DNA from: Choanephora cucurbitarum
Taxonomy: Eukaryota; Mucoromycota; Mucoromycetes; Mucorales; Choanephoraceae
Assembly: GCA_025331435.1 (NCBI GenBank)
Contig: JAIWNI010000048.1
Location: 62,001-126,000 of the forward strand
DNA: 64,000 bases
Direction: 5' to 3'
Of the stretch, positions 12,275 to 23,597 are shown piece after piece. Position 1 is the first letter of the stretch, and the number at the start of each line of letters is the position of its first letter. The notes below the pieces were generated by a model, which was given only the letters and a program-made list of their open reading frames with translations, searched no databases and was not told the origin of the DNA. The position numbers and the translations under genes are program-made.

Positions 12275-13389
12275 ATGGCCACTACTGCTGAAACCACTGC
12301 TCAACTATCCAAGTTGTCCTTGAACGAACCTCAAACTAAGAAATTAGCCGATGGTGAAGAGGTTGAAGAAATTCTTAGGGAGAACACAAGACGTTTTTGT
12401 TTATTCCCTATCAAGTATCACGAGGTAAGAATATCACTACATGTATATTTGAACAAGCGGATAGCTAATAACCTTAGTTATAGATCTGGCAATTCTACAA
12501 AAAGGCTGAAGCTTCTTTTTGGACTGCTGAAGAAATCGATTTGTCTAAGGACCAACACGATTGGGAGAACAAAATGAACAGCAACGAACGATTCTTTATC
12601 TCTCGTGTCTTGGCCTTCTTCGCCAGTGCTGATGGTGTAGTCAATGAAAACTTGGTTCAAAACTTCTGTGATGAAGTAAAGATCCCTGAAGCCAAATGTT
12701 TCTATGGTTTCCAAATTGCTATTGAGAACATCCATGCCGAAACCTACAGTTTGTTGATTGACACATACATCAAAGATAACCAAGAAAAGGAGATGTTGTT
12801 TGATGCTATCGAAACTATTCCCTGTATCAAGCGTAAGGCAGATTGGGCATTCAAGTGGATCTCTGGTAATGACTCTTTTGCTGAGCGATTGGTTGCCTTT
12901 GCTGCTGTCGAAGGTATCTTCTTCTCTGGTTCATTTGCCTCTATCTTCTGGCTCAAGAAGCGTGGTCTCATGCCTGGTTTGACTTTCTCTAACGAACTTA
13001 TCTGTCGTGATGAAGGTCTTCACACTGACTTTGCCTGTCTCTTGTTCACTCACCTCAAGAAGATTCCTTCTGCTGAACGTATCAAGAGCATCATTGTTGA
13101 GGCTGTTGGTATTGAACAAGAATTCTTGACTGATGCTTTACCTGTCAACTTGATTGGTATGAACTCTAAGCTTATGTGTCAATACATTGAGTTTGTCGCT
13201 GATCGTTTGATGGTTGCCCTTGGCTTTGATAAGATCTACAATGCCACTAATCCCTTTGACTTCATGGACATGATTTCTCTTCAAGGCAAGACCAACTTCT
13301 TTGAGAAGCGTGTTTCTGACTACCAACGTGCTGGTGTCATGAACAAGACTCCTGTTGAAAAGACTTTCACTTTGGATGCCGACTTTTAA
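12275..13389 (+). CDS. RNR2: Ribonucleoside-diphosphate reductase small subunit
   Basis: Two exons (12275-12424 and 12484-13389) give 351 residues. With the large subunit it converts ribonucleotides to deoxyribonucleotides for DNA synthesis. The R2 fold is obvious: [20 protein letters not shown] near the N-terminus, the segment with the radical tyrosine and iron ligands [15 protein letters not shown], and the helix EGIFFSGSF. The C-terminus FTLDADF is the heptapeptide type that docks onto the large subunit. The single intron interrupts HE/IWQ and its removal restores the family sequence. Codon bias is strong, as for a highly expressed gene. Two MCB elements upstream suggest S-phase control. 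Nothing is missing, so it should be functional. Confidence 0.97.
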
Positions 13390-13753
13390 ACATACTTCAT
13401 TATTCAGTTGCATTACGCTTTTTTTTTTATCTCATTGTTGTACATACCTCTTATATCTTCATTTCTAGTCTAGAAACCAAAAAAAAATAGGGCATCCTAC
13501 TCACCCCCCCCCCTTCTCTCTCTTCCTTCTCTCTCTTTATATTCATCATCTTCTATCACGCCTTTTTCCCTTTTATACAGAAAAAACAACAACATCCACA
13601 TACACTAGCATTTATTTATACAATAAAGAAACTTCATTATTTAACATCTAAACCATTCTTTTCCATATATGTGTTATAAGGTACTCAATTCATGAAAAGG
13701 AAGCTTTTATATAAGAAGGGGAGGCTTTCTAATTCCATTTTTTTTTTTATTGT
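13390..13753. other. Convergent 3' intergenic region
   Basis: About 360 bases between the stops of RNR2 and cysteinyl-tRNA synthetase. It holds a C9 run and CT-rich simple sequence near 13500-13540 and AT-rich 3'-UTR-like sequence. No gene is seen. Confidence 0.6.
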
Positions 13754-16296
13754 TTAAGCACTACCAAACTCCTTGAGGTATTCTTCATGAAGCTTCTTTT
13801 GGTTATCATATTCCTTTTGAAGCTTCTTCTTTCTACTCTTGGTCACTTCTTCACCATCCTTTGTATGTGTAGGGAAGCCAGATTCATCAAACTTGGAGAA
13901 TTCATCAGATTGCTTGAACATCTCTTGAGGAGATAACTTGCCCTTCTCAAGCTTCTCTAAACGCTTACGTTCACGTTCAGCAGCAGCAGCAGCCTTCTTG
14001 GCTTCCTTTTCGGCAGCCATAGCCAATTTCTTTTCACGGATCTGAATCAATTCTTCACGAGGAACAAGCTTGACAAGAGCAGTACCATCCTCTTGATCAT
14101 CTAATGAGACGCCAAGATCAACCATTTGGTTATCACGAAGAGAGTCACAGAGCTTCAAGAAATCAGTGTGGTCAACCTTGTTACGAGCACCCAATCGAAC
14201 TTGATCTCTGAAAGATGAAAGAGCTCTTAAGTAAGGCATCAAAGCTTCTTCTGTCTATAGAAAAATTAGCATAATTATCTCTTTTTTGGCTATTCAACAA
14301 GATGTTACTTACAGTGGCATTACCATTACCGGTGGCACCAAAACCAATTTCTGCACCACCATCAGCCACACCAAATACCTTCATCATGGAAGTTACCCAT
14401 TTAGCAACCTTGTTCAAGAGATGAGTGTTAACGCCCTTGGCACCTTGTGCAGCCATGTACTTGTTAGTAGCACCAATCAAGTCCATGACTTCATTCATAG
14501 CCACAGGTGTGTTGATAGAATCACAAAGAGCAGCATGAACAGCATCTTGTTTGGTCTGCAACAAACTCAACAAGGCATGTTCGTTCTCTCTGAAACGATG
14601 AGTGATACCACCATCAGCCAATTCAGTAGCACCACGAGAGCCATCATGATCGACCTTATAGACAAGAGCCTTGGTGTTATCAAAGAAGTTCTTCATGATC
14701 TGTTCCAACTGAATGGTTTCTTGCATGCTAGACTTCTTGAAATCCATCTTGGCATCCCATTGATGCAACAAGAAGAAGAGACGGAGTTGACGAGCAGAGT
14801 AAGTCTTGAGAGCTTCATTGATTGTAATGAAGTTCTTGAGACTCTTACTCATCTTTTGACCTTCCACATGAAGATGGCCTGCATGCAAAAAGTAGTTGAT
14901 CCATTGTTGACAGTCGTAGTAGGCCTCTGCTTGAGCCAATTCGTTATCGTGGTGAGGGAATGCCAAATCTACACCGCCTGAGTGAATATCAATGTTGTCA
15001 CCTACAACAGCACTGGCCATGACGGAACACTCAATGTGCCAACCAGGACGACCTTGAGACCAAGGGGAGTTCCAGACAGGTTCTCCTGGCTTAGAGGCCT
15101 TCCAGAGAGCGAAATCGTTGGGGCTCTTCTTGCCCTGAAGCTTGCTGCCCAAAGAACCTTCACCATCTTCAATCAAGCTGGTATCACCCTTGGACCAAGG
15201 TTCCAACTTGGCGTAATGGTGGCCGTTGTGACCATCATAACGCGAAGTATCAAAGTAGACAGATCCATCAGCAACATAAGCATAGCCGTTGTCAATGATC
15301 TTTTGAACATAATCGACAATTTCGGGAATATATTCACTGACTCTGGTTTGAACATCGGGTGCACGCACATTCAAGGCTTGCATGTCTTCAAAATATTTAT
15401 CTTCCCAATAAGCAGGTAAATCACGGAATACCTTGGGATCATTGACTTCCTTTCCTTTCTATCATATACCATCAGTCGCGTTTTCTATGCATGTTGAATC
15501 CCTTCTGCCTTACTCTGATATCTAACCAAGATGAAACAATATCTTGAGAGGCAACTAAAAGCAAATCAGCAGCTTCCTTTGATTTCTCGCCTTTTTCTAA
15601 ACTGGCTTTAGCATGTTGAATAGCTACAAAAGAGGTATCCTAAAGATGGCCTACATTAGCAAAATACTCCCAAGAAAAAAGGAACTGTCTATATTTACTA
15701 AAGCACTGTAGATCATTTTGAATTTCTCATCCAATGCAACAGCCTTAGCGGTTTCTTCAGGTGTCATTTTTTGAGTGAATTCAGTCCAATTGGAGGTAGC
15801 TAAGCTGACAAGGGCAGCATCTAACTTTTTGAGTTTGGCTTCAGCAAATTCCTTCCAAGCTTCTTCTGTCTGCTGAATCAATGACTGGTTTAATTCAGTT
15901 GTTTCCTTTCTGAGGTTCTCAAACAAGAACTGTTGACGTGCACGCAAGATGATTTTGTCGTCAATATCAGTGATGTTCTGAACAAAGAAGACATCGTATC
16001 TGAAATAGTCTTCGAGTACACGGCGAATGATATCCATACTGAGATAGGTACGAGCATGACCCATATGAGAGGCATCGTAAACAGTAGGACCACAGTTGTA
16101 CCAAGTAACACGTCTACCGTCTTTAGGAATGAATTCATTCTAATGCATTGGTCAGTTCCTTTCTTTTGAGCTAATGAGATGATCATACCTTTGACTTGGT
16201 AAGCGAGTTTTGGAATTTCAATACAGGTGTTGTCTTTTGAACAGGGACGTGCCATTTAGGTTGTTGTCTTGATTTGACAGCGTTTTCGGTTGCCAT
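13754..16296 (-). CDS. CRS1: Cysteinyl-tRNA synthetase
   Basis: Five exons (16296-16189, 16139-15699, 15639-15514, 15458-14313, 14254-13754) join to 773 residues. It charges tRNA-Cys with cysteine. Class I signatures: [17 protein letters not shown], containing the zinc-ligand cysteine and the HIGH-type motif, and KMSKS later. WHIECSVMA and the [11 protein letters not shown] block complete the active site. A long insertion before [16 protein letters not shown] and a lysine-rich C-terminal tail are as in eukaryotic cytosolic enzymes. The start at 16296 (MATENAVKS) gives the cytosolic form. The frame stays open to an upstream ATG at 16386, adding a basic, arginine-rich presequence that looks mitochondrial. 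Exon 3 is only 126 bases, and its frame is confirmed by the restored family sequence. Confidence 0.95.
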
Positions 16297-16386
16297 GGTG
16301 AATGAGAAGTGACGATGAAATTGATAGGAATAGGGTCTTTTAAATGTTGTACGTGTTATAAAAGTTACAATGGGCGCAAAACGCAT
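16297..16386 (-). other. Possible mitochondrial presequence extension of CRS1
   Basis: An in-frame 30-codon extension from an upstream ATG at 16386 begins MRFAPIVTFITRTTFKR and continues with further basic and aromatic residues. It has five arginines, one lysine, several hydroxylated residues and no acidic residue, the composition of a cleavable mitochondrial targeting signal. Yeast makes mitochondrial and cytosolic CysRS from one gene through two starts, so a long and a short product is the likely reading. Start-site use is inferred. Confidence 0.55.
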
Positions 16387-17078
16387 GTAACTGTCTTTCA
16401 GTTAAAGAAAAAAAAAAGACAAAGGAAAAAAAAAAGTAAGCTTCACCACTCTAAAGGGCCTTTCTTTTTTTTTTAAATATATAAAGTGGCTTAGATAGGT
16501 TGCATAACAAGATAAGTCAAGACTATCATTGGTGTTGTATGCATATCTATTGACTCATTTCGTGTCAAATTCGATCAAGTTGTCTTTATGTACTGCATAA
16601 GAAAACACAACAATGATTGGCTCTGACCAATCATAGCTACCACCAGTACTATATCTTCTTCTTATTGCACCGTGCATAATGTTTTTTGTGTAACAGTTTT
16701 AGTTACAGATGGTGCCATTCTGCCAAATAACCCAAACTTCAATTTCTGTCTTAATGATGACATAAACAAAAGTCATCGTCAGATCGGTTCGATAGCGATA
16801 TTAAAATAAGAGGCGGAGGCTAGAATGAATGAGCTGCATTGTATCATTCTTAGACTCTATAGGCGGGAATCTTTACATGCAAGTCTGATCATTGCGCACA
16901 AACACACACACACACATTTTCTCTCCTTTATGCGGGGTCTTAAAACTAAACAAAGATAATACACACACACACTAAATTTTTTCTTCCTTATTCTTCTTCT
17001 TTATATACCCCCTCCCTTCTTCTTTTTCTTACTTGACTCTCTCTTTTTCCCCGCTTATCTTGATATTCCTATAAAACA
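16387..17078. other. Divergent promoter region, CRS1 and MPS1
   Basis: About 690 bases between divergently read genes. It contains poly-A/T runs, two short CA-repeat tracts (about 16898-16916 and 16960-16976) and a pyrimidine-rich stretch before the MPS1 ATG. No RNA gene or conserved box is recognised. Confidence 0.6.
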
Positions 17079-19024
17079 ATGTCTAAACATACAGAATCCT
17101 TTACAAGTCGAGATAGTGACATGTCTGAATATGATATCCTCAATGCTTCTTCAGAGATCTTGACTTTATTAGGTCAGGATTCCGAAGACGAAGACGATGG
17201 ACCTCCAAGAGTATCGAGTATGGAGTTCGATCCTGTAGAAGTGAGTAGTATGATTATACTAAGATACAGTCTGGCTGATTCAGTGGCTATTTTATGCTAG
17301 TTTAACAGTCAGTTCGGTAAATCACCTCTCAGCCTAAAAGAAGAATCAATAAAGATGGACAGCATACAGTATTATGTAGTATCAATAATAATTATTATTC
17401 AATTCAACTTATCTGTGCGTATATGAATCTATATATTTAGGTATCACCCATTCGTACAAACGATTATCAAGAAAATACCTAGTAAGTGGCATGATAGATA
17501 ACATAGGGCTTATTTATTCAAAACTATCCCTAGTCCTAGAAATGTTCGTAGGAAGTTATCCTCTCCGAATGTATCTTCAATACCTGCTCAATTTAATTTG
17601 CCTCTCTCAGCACATAATTCACCTGTCAAACGATCTCCTTCTATTGGTCCAAGCACACCTTTTACTGATTCAGCTCATTCAACACCTCCCTCATTCAATG
17701 AAGGTATCGTATATTATGTGTGTGTGTGTGTGTGTGTGTACCTATACTTATTGTCATGCTATAGGTTTGTTAAGGCGTGAAGGAGAACAAGACACAATGA
17801 GTCTTGAACGAAATGTATCTTCTTTACATATTGCATTAGAATCCAAAGTAAGATTGACCCTCCAAATCAAGATAACATCATATTTACCTGTCTTTTAGAA
17901 ATATACACGATCTATACACGACAGAAGATCAGACAGCAGTATGGATCATCACTATGATCAGTATTCACCTCAGAAACAATCGCCTAGTCTAAAACGATCG
18001 ACCGATGAATTTGCTATACCATCTATCAAACCTTCCCTGAGTAAACAACAGAATGCCTTTTCACAGTATAAGAAACAATCAGAAGATGTACCACCTCGTG
18101 AAGGTGATTTGATGACTGTCAATGATCACCATTATACCATCATTAAGGAGATTGGCAGAGGTGCCTCAGGCAAGGTCTATCAGGTCTTTAGTAGTGAATT
18201 TAATGAGATATTTGCCCTTAAGTGGGTTGAACTGAAGAAGCCTGAAGATCGACAGAATTTAATAGAGGAGATTGAACTGTTGAGTTCACTAGGCACAGAT
18301 GAGAATATTGTCACTCTTCTGGATCATCACATTTCACCTACTGTCATCTTGATGGTCATGGAATTAGGCGAAATGGATCTAGCTAATTTGTTGCATCGAC
18401 AAAAGAAAAAGAAATGGGATATCAACTTTATTCGATACTTTTGGAATCAAGTAAGTGATGTGTATGTCTGCCAGAATGACACTGACACACAGTAATTAGA
18501 TGCTGAAATGCGTAGATAAGATTCACCAAAATCAGATTGTTCATTCAGACCTAAAACCAGCTAATTTTGTGCTGGTCAAAGGCTATCTTAAACTCATTGA
18601 CTTTGGTATTGCCAAAAGAGTGGCAGATGACTCTACTCGAATTATTCGTGATACACAGATAGGCACACTCAACTATATGTCACCAGAAGCCTTGATGGAC
18701 ATGAATGCCGGTCGAAGTGATGCAGAGAGTCTGATGAGGTTAGGCAGACCAAGTGATGTATGGTCTCTAGGGTGTATTCTATATCAAATGGTCTATGGCC
18801 ATACACCTTTCTTTAATCTGTCTGTGCCTCAAAAGATTGTTCATATACCAAATCGTCAATTCAAAATTCCATTTCACCCAACCACCAAATCAGGGATTGA
18901 CAATCAAACAGTGCAAGTACCTATCATGCTCATTCAACTGCTGGAACGTTGTCTTGATCGAACACCTGCCTTAAGACCCACTCTTCAAGAACTTATGACA
19001 CATCCCTTTGTAAATACTGTATAA
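17079..19024 (+). CDS. MPS1: MPS1/TTK-type spindle-checkpoint protein kinase
   Basis: Six exons (17079-17240, 17441-17481, 17534-17703, 17765-17847, 17899-18450, 18500-19024) join to 510 residues. MPS1 is a dual-specificity kinase that recruits spindle-assembly-checkpoint proteins to unattached kinetochores; fungal forms also act in spindle-pole duplication. The N-terminal 200 residues are serine/proline-rich and poorly ordered. The kinase domain has the P-loop GRGASGKVYQV, the lysine in FALKW, the catalytic loop HSDLKPANF, DFGIAK, and the activation segment with TQIGTLNYMSPEA. HSDLKP in place of HRDLKP and QIGTLNYMSPEA are hallmarks of this family. Removing the 49-base intron in the kinase domain joins FWNQ to MLKCVDKIH. 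The first four exons are supported by frame only, so their borders are less sure than the kinase part. Confidence 0.9.
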
Positions 19025-19051
19025 ATCCCATTTTATTACTATTAAATCCTT

Positions 19052-20239
19052 TTAGTTTTCTTTCTTGGCTTGAACGGAACGAATGACTTTCATAGCCTTA
19101 TAATCACCATTATAACGAAGACCCAATTTCATGATTTCAGTAAACACATTCCAATCCATCAGTTTAGTCGTCAAGATTCTCATGACAACAGTAATAGGTC
19201 CTTGATCAGCGATCACAACCTTACCAGCATTACGACAGATAGTATCAGCAATCACAGAGGGAGGGGAGGAAAGCTTTTGAGCAGACAAGAGAGCAGACAT
19301 CTTACCAGCATTACTATAGAAGTTGGAATTGATAGGAGAAGGATGCTATTGTTTCATATAAATGATGAGTTCTTGAAGAAGTAAAGATCTGATCCATACT
19401 TACAATAGCCAACACATCAATCTTGGCTTCAGCTAATTCAGCAGCAATAGAAGCAGCAAAGGTAGTCAAGAAGATCTTGGTAGAAGCTAATAAAGATATA
19501 TGAACATACTCATCTATGGAGCCTTATATACACACACACTTACCATATAATGCAGACATGGGGTTAGGAATAAAGGCAGCACTAGAAGAGGTAAAGGTGA
19601 TCAAACCTCTTAAACCTTTGTTAAGCATTTGGTCTGCAAAGTAATGAGTCAGAGTTAAACCAGAGGTGACATTGGTATGGAAGTTGGCCATATCGCGTTC
19701 AAAGGGTACATCAGCAAAACCACCTGTGGTAATAAAACCAGCATTGTTACACAGTATTTGGACATCAATATCGTTTGTCACTTGCTTGATGCTTTCAAGA
19801 TAATTGCCGTTGGCATTAGAGAGATCACAACCTACAAAGCGGAATTCAACTTGAGGATATTCTTTGGCAATTGTTTCCTTGAAGGCCTCAAGAACAGCAT
19901 CATTCAGGGCAACCACGACTACATTCAAACCTTGGCTGGCAAATTTACGAACAATAGCAGCACCAATACCTGAGGAACCACCAGTGACAAGTGCCCTAAA
20001 CAATCAGTGAGGGGGGGTTAAGCGTTTTGGTGATTGACTTGTACATTTCTTTCTTACCATTTAGCGTTATATTTGGTCTTTAAGTTTTGTTCAGGGCAAC
20101 CATAGGCACCATAGGCAACCAAAAGAAGGTAAGGAACAAGAGTTAGAATACCAACCCAATAGAAGACTACAAGACGTGTTCATTAACATGGTAGTAGGAC
20201 ATGTTTTGTCGAGATCTTACATGAAGTAATGAAGAACAT
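19052..20239 (-). CDS. Membrane-anchored short-chain dehydrogenase/reductase (17beta-HSD/ketoacyl reductase-like)
   Basis: Five exons (20239-20221, 20166-20058, 19995-19544, 19486-19404, 19345-19052) join to 318 residues. The first exon is 19 bases and encodes only MFFITS plus one base. A single N-terminal hydrophobic helix (FYWVGILTLVPYLLLVAYGA) should anchor it in a membrane. Then comes the NAD(P)-binding TGGSSGIG, the NNAG motif, the catalytic serine region TSSSAAF, and the catalytic YASTK, which forms only after splicing across intron 3. Length and the leading anchor resemble 3-ketoacyl-CoA reductase and 17beta-hydroxysteroid dehydrogenase 12 types; the true substrate is unknown. The stop is 27 bases from the convergent MPS1 stop. 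Confidence 0.88.
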
Positions 20240-20345
20240 GATGAGTTTACAAAAGAAAAGAGGAAAAAAGTTTCGGGACCGAAAATAGTTTATTTATGAA
20301 ATTTAAAAACAAGGTCTAGTATTTACAATCTTTTATTTTTCATGC

Positions 20346-20771
20346 TTAGTTTTGAACAAAGGCAGTGAGTTTCTGAACATCAGCACAATCAGTCTCAATC
20401 AAGGTTTCTCCAGGACCAGCCTACACAAATACATGAGTCTCAATAGAGAATTCAGGAATTGTTTTACTTACAGTTGACCACTTGTATAAAGTGGGAATAG
20501 CAGGTACTTTGAATCGAACACGGTAAGGATGGTTTGTGTTGCCCTTCCATTGATCGCGGAAACCAACAGGTGCTTCAATCAGAATCGAGTTTTCAACAGA
20601 CAAGACAGTCTTACGGATCAAAGGATCGGCAATGACACAATCAGGACACCAAGATTCAGAAGTTTCAGGTGTTTCGTTACCAAAGAAGACGACAAAGACA
20701 GGGTTGCCTGTTTCAACAGCCTTGTTGACTTCTTGATCAAAGTTTTCAATATTGACACGAACTACCTTCAT
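20346..20771 (-). CDS. Thioredoxin-like TXNDC17/TRP14 homologue
   Basis: Two exons (20771-20472 and 20420-20346) give 124 residues, almost exactly the length of human TRP14. The active site is WCPDC, the hallmark of this branch, in place of the WCGPC of classical thioredoxin. It lies after FVVFFGNETPETSES, as in relatives. Members are cytosolic oxidoreductases that reduce small disulphides such as cystine and persulphides using thioredoxin reductase. The cis-proline segment KVPAIPTLYKW is also present. The gene sits 106 bases downstream of the short-chain dehydrogenase start on the same strand; a shared function is not implied. Confidence 0.9.
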
Positions 20772-21703
20772 TTTTGTAAAACTAAAGGGAAAAAAAATAG
20801 AGAGGAAATTATTTATTTTTTTATGTAGAAATTCAATCTCAAAATGATGCGGGATCAGATAAAATAGAGTGTTCTTTTTAAGAAATGGCGTGCTTCTTTA
20901 TAGTTTTACTAGAAAAAGTAACCCTCTTTGTTCTCCCCAATTTATGGCCTTTAGCTTCTTGTATGGTCTCTCTTTCTACTGTTACTTTTAAAAGCCTTCT
21001 ATGGTTTAATTTGCTGATGTTTAGTGGTGAAAGAAACTATCGAATTGATCATGAATGCATAAAACAAACACATAAAGATAATAATATATAAGTAACGATG
21101 TACCATTTCAAACTATTTCTTACATTTACTTTTCCTGTGGGGAGAGAAAGAATACTAGTTTACCCCAAGAGATGAGCTAGAATACATCAAACAATGGCTT
21201 AAAAACAATGTATGTGATACTTATGAAAATCAATACTGTAATGAGAAGGCAAATGTAACTGATTTAAATGTAAAAAAAAAAGAAGCAATCCTATCTAAAT
21301 TGAAAACAGGCATGCTCTCATTTTTTGCGCTTACCTAAATCATGTAGAATGACAAAATTGAGAGTGAACAATAACTTTACAGAATATATCATGCCTACAT
21401 TCTTGCATTGAAAACAATAAGATAGCAAGTATTGAACTCAGAGACCATAAGCCTTTGAAATGCCTTCACATATATGGAAGCAAGTACTTACAAAAGTCTC
21501 AAGACAGTTGGAGAGAAGCAGTCGCTTCAATTTACTAATCAAGCTAGTTTACAATGCATAACTGATATCTTTGTTAACAACACGCAAGTGTAACTTTGTT
21601 TTGCCTTTTCTGTACAAAATAATAGGTTCAAGTATTATTCACGCTTTCTCAATCTTATTGCATCAATCACACACATAAAAGGAAATAAAAAAAAAGATGT
21701 CTT
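20772..21703. other. Intergenic, no supported gene
   Basis: About 930 AT-rich bases upstream of the TXNDC17-like gene. Short frames such as 20885-21091 have no splice context or family resemblance. No repeat or RNA structure stands out by eye. Confidence 0.5.
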
Positions 21704-21832
21704 CTATTGAATGATGAACTCTTTTTCTTTAGAGATCACTTCGACTTCTTGAATTGGCAAAGACTAAACGAAAACAAGTACAGTCTATTTCCTATCATTA
21801 TTATAACTCACATTCATTTGCGATACAGTCAT
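21704..21832 (-). CDS. Candidate 26-residue microprotein with one intron
   Basis: ATG at 21832 opens a 21-base exon (21832-21812), followed by a GTGAGT donor, a 48-base intron ending in TTTAG, and a 60-base exon (21763-21704) ending in TAG. The joined product starts MTVSQMNSLPIQEVEV and ends in a charged segment before FIIQ. It is soluble-looking and matches nothing I recognise. The donor, the intron length typical of this genome and the exact frame continuity argue for a real transcript; it could also be the end of a longer gene with unseen upstream exons, or chance. RNA-seq would decide. Confidence 0.3.
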
Positions 21833-22203
21833 GCGCTCTTATGATGAACCAAACAAAGTCAATAAAAAGCTTCATTTAGAACATTAAGAAAGACATGTTG
21901 ATAAGCAGATGTGCTATTAAAAGCATTGTTAAGACAAGAAAAGGCTTGAAGGAATACGTGTTAGTTAGAAGCTCTACTTCTTCGTCATCTTATCGTTGTG
22001 ATTCAAAAATGCAAGGAATTTCCTATAAAAAGCCATATTTTAATTACTGCAAAAACATGGATTGCTTGAATTTTATATACGATAGATAATTGATCCTTAT
22101 TGGTGGTTTCATTGAAGACTATGCTACGCCAAAAGCTTAAGAAACAAAAGCTGTAAAAGAGTAGCAATGAGGGTTTTATTAATAAAAGCAAAGCAATGGA
22201 AAC
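21833..22203. other. Intergenic, no supported gene
   Basis: About 370 AT-rich bases with small overlapping frames on both strands (for example near 21895-22089) that lack any recognisable feature. Confidence 0.45.
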
Positions 22204-23135
22204 TCAAGTTAGTTTTTTGCCTAATAAACAAAGCTGGTCAATATATAGGTTATTGAAGGCGAATATTTGAATTACCTTTTTATGGCTTCTGGAGATCTCA
22301 CCAAACGCTTGCTAATAAAAGTAAATCCAGTTGTCAGTGATTTAAATTGACATCAAATTATCAAATGCTTACTTTTGACTTTCTCTTTTGAGGTTGGCTG
22401 ACCACAACCTCATCATTTTCACTGTCACTTTCTGTTTCCTCATCTGTTTTTTCATTTTCTTCTTCATCTCTCTTTCGTTCACTTTTATCATCATCGCTGA
22501 TGTTTCTATCTTTCCTATGTTTTTCAACTTTTACAATTAATCAATCTAATAGAAATTTTCAAAACATTCCCTTACACAGTGGATCTACAAAGAGCTTGGA
22601 ATCTACTTTGATACCCAGTATAGACCAAAGACTTGATAAGCCAGTTATTCTCGCATCTTTTCATGTTTATTCCATGTTTCTTAGCTATGAGCTTAATGGC
22701 ATCAGCGTACATTTTGGCTTTTGTTGAAGTAGGAACATGTTTCCAAGTAGGCGGCTTGTTGTTGTAAAAGATCTTAACTACTTCATCACTTCGAGTCGTG
22801 CAATATTTGACTACAGATTTGTAGATTTTGTCTACAGGAACGCCAGGAACAAGCTCAGTTAACACATTCTTAATGTCATCGGCAACGGGTTTTTTCCTGA
22901 CTAAGTTGCCGGATACCCTGCTGACTTTTGTTGGACAAGGTATGATAGAGGCGTTTTCTTCCATATCTTGAACTTCGTCGTTTTTATGATATTTCAAGGC
23001 ATTTAACTGATCTTCCAGATTTTTTACACTTGCTGTAAGACTTTTTATACCTGCTTTAATACTTTTTACTTCATTTAAAATATCATCTGACTCCCTTAAT
23101 ATTTTATTTTGGAGAGTGTTGATTGATCTTAGCAT
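22204..23135 (-). CDS. Unrecognised coiled-coil protein with acidic/basic tail
   Basis: Exon 1 (23135-22576) is a clean 186-codon frame. Exons 22514-22373 and 22311-22204 can be joined in frame to give about 269 residues. The N-terminal 50 residues form a coiled coil (ILRESDDILNEVKSIKAGIK and onward). The middle part, with GVPVDKIYKSVVKYC and KAKMYADAIKLIAKKHGIN, looks helical and folded. The second exon is a run of Asp/Glu and Lys/Arg with a nuclear-localisation-like QKRKSK. I do not recognise the family. The charged tail and basic patch suggest a nuclear or nucleic-acid role, but that is inference. The 3' end is the least certain part, because the last exon has no similarity to lean on. It is the last gene before the repeat island, and may belong to a mobile element. 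Confidence 0.5.
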
Positions 23136-23597
23136 TTATAACAGTAAAAATTTAGAATTGAATACTTGGATGAGGACAAAAAAAAAAGAGAAAAGATAGA
23201 GCATGCGGAGGTATTTAGTTTTATATCCATGCCAAAATCATTGTGACGATAGGCTCGAACTTCAGATCGAGTAGGAGTATGCAAATCAAGACTAACAGAT
23301 GTTGTGGTAGTAGTTTGTGTTTCACTGATACACATGATGACTATAAGTAGCAATGTATAAGCCATCAGTAATCTAAACTACTATTTAATATCAGATGTTA
23401 TGCATTGATTCAATATGAAGGCCAGACAAAGTCAGTCTTTGCCAATTTTTGCAGGAATATTAAACTATGATTGACATTCCATAAAAAAAATGTGCCAATA
23501 ATTTCCAAATAAAGTATATTAGTGACGTACGCGTCCCAAATTAAAAAGCTAGTTTTAACCTTTTTCTTTTTTTTTTTCTTACTCCATAATATTTTCT

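Noticed and set aside
23129..23365. 78-codon minus-strand frame with a hydrophobic start next to the orphan gene
   Set aside because: Looks like a short signal-peptide frame, but it runs into a phenylalanine-rich nonsense-like tail and has no donor to join the following gene.
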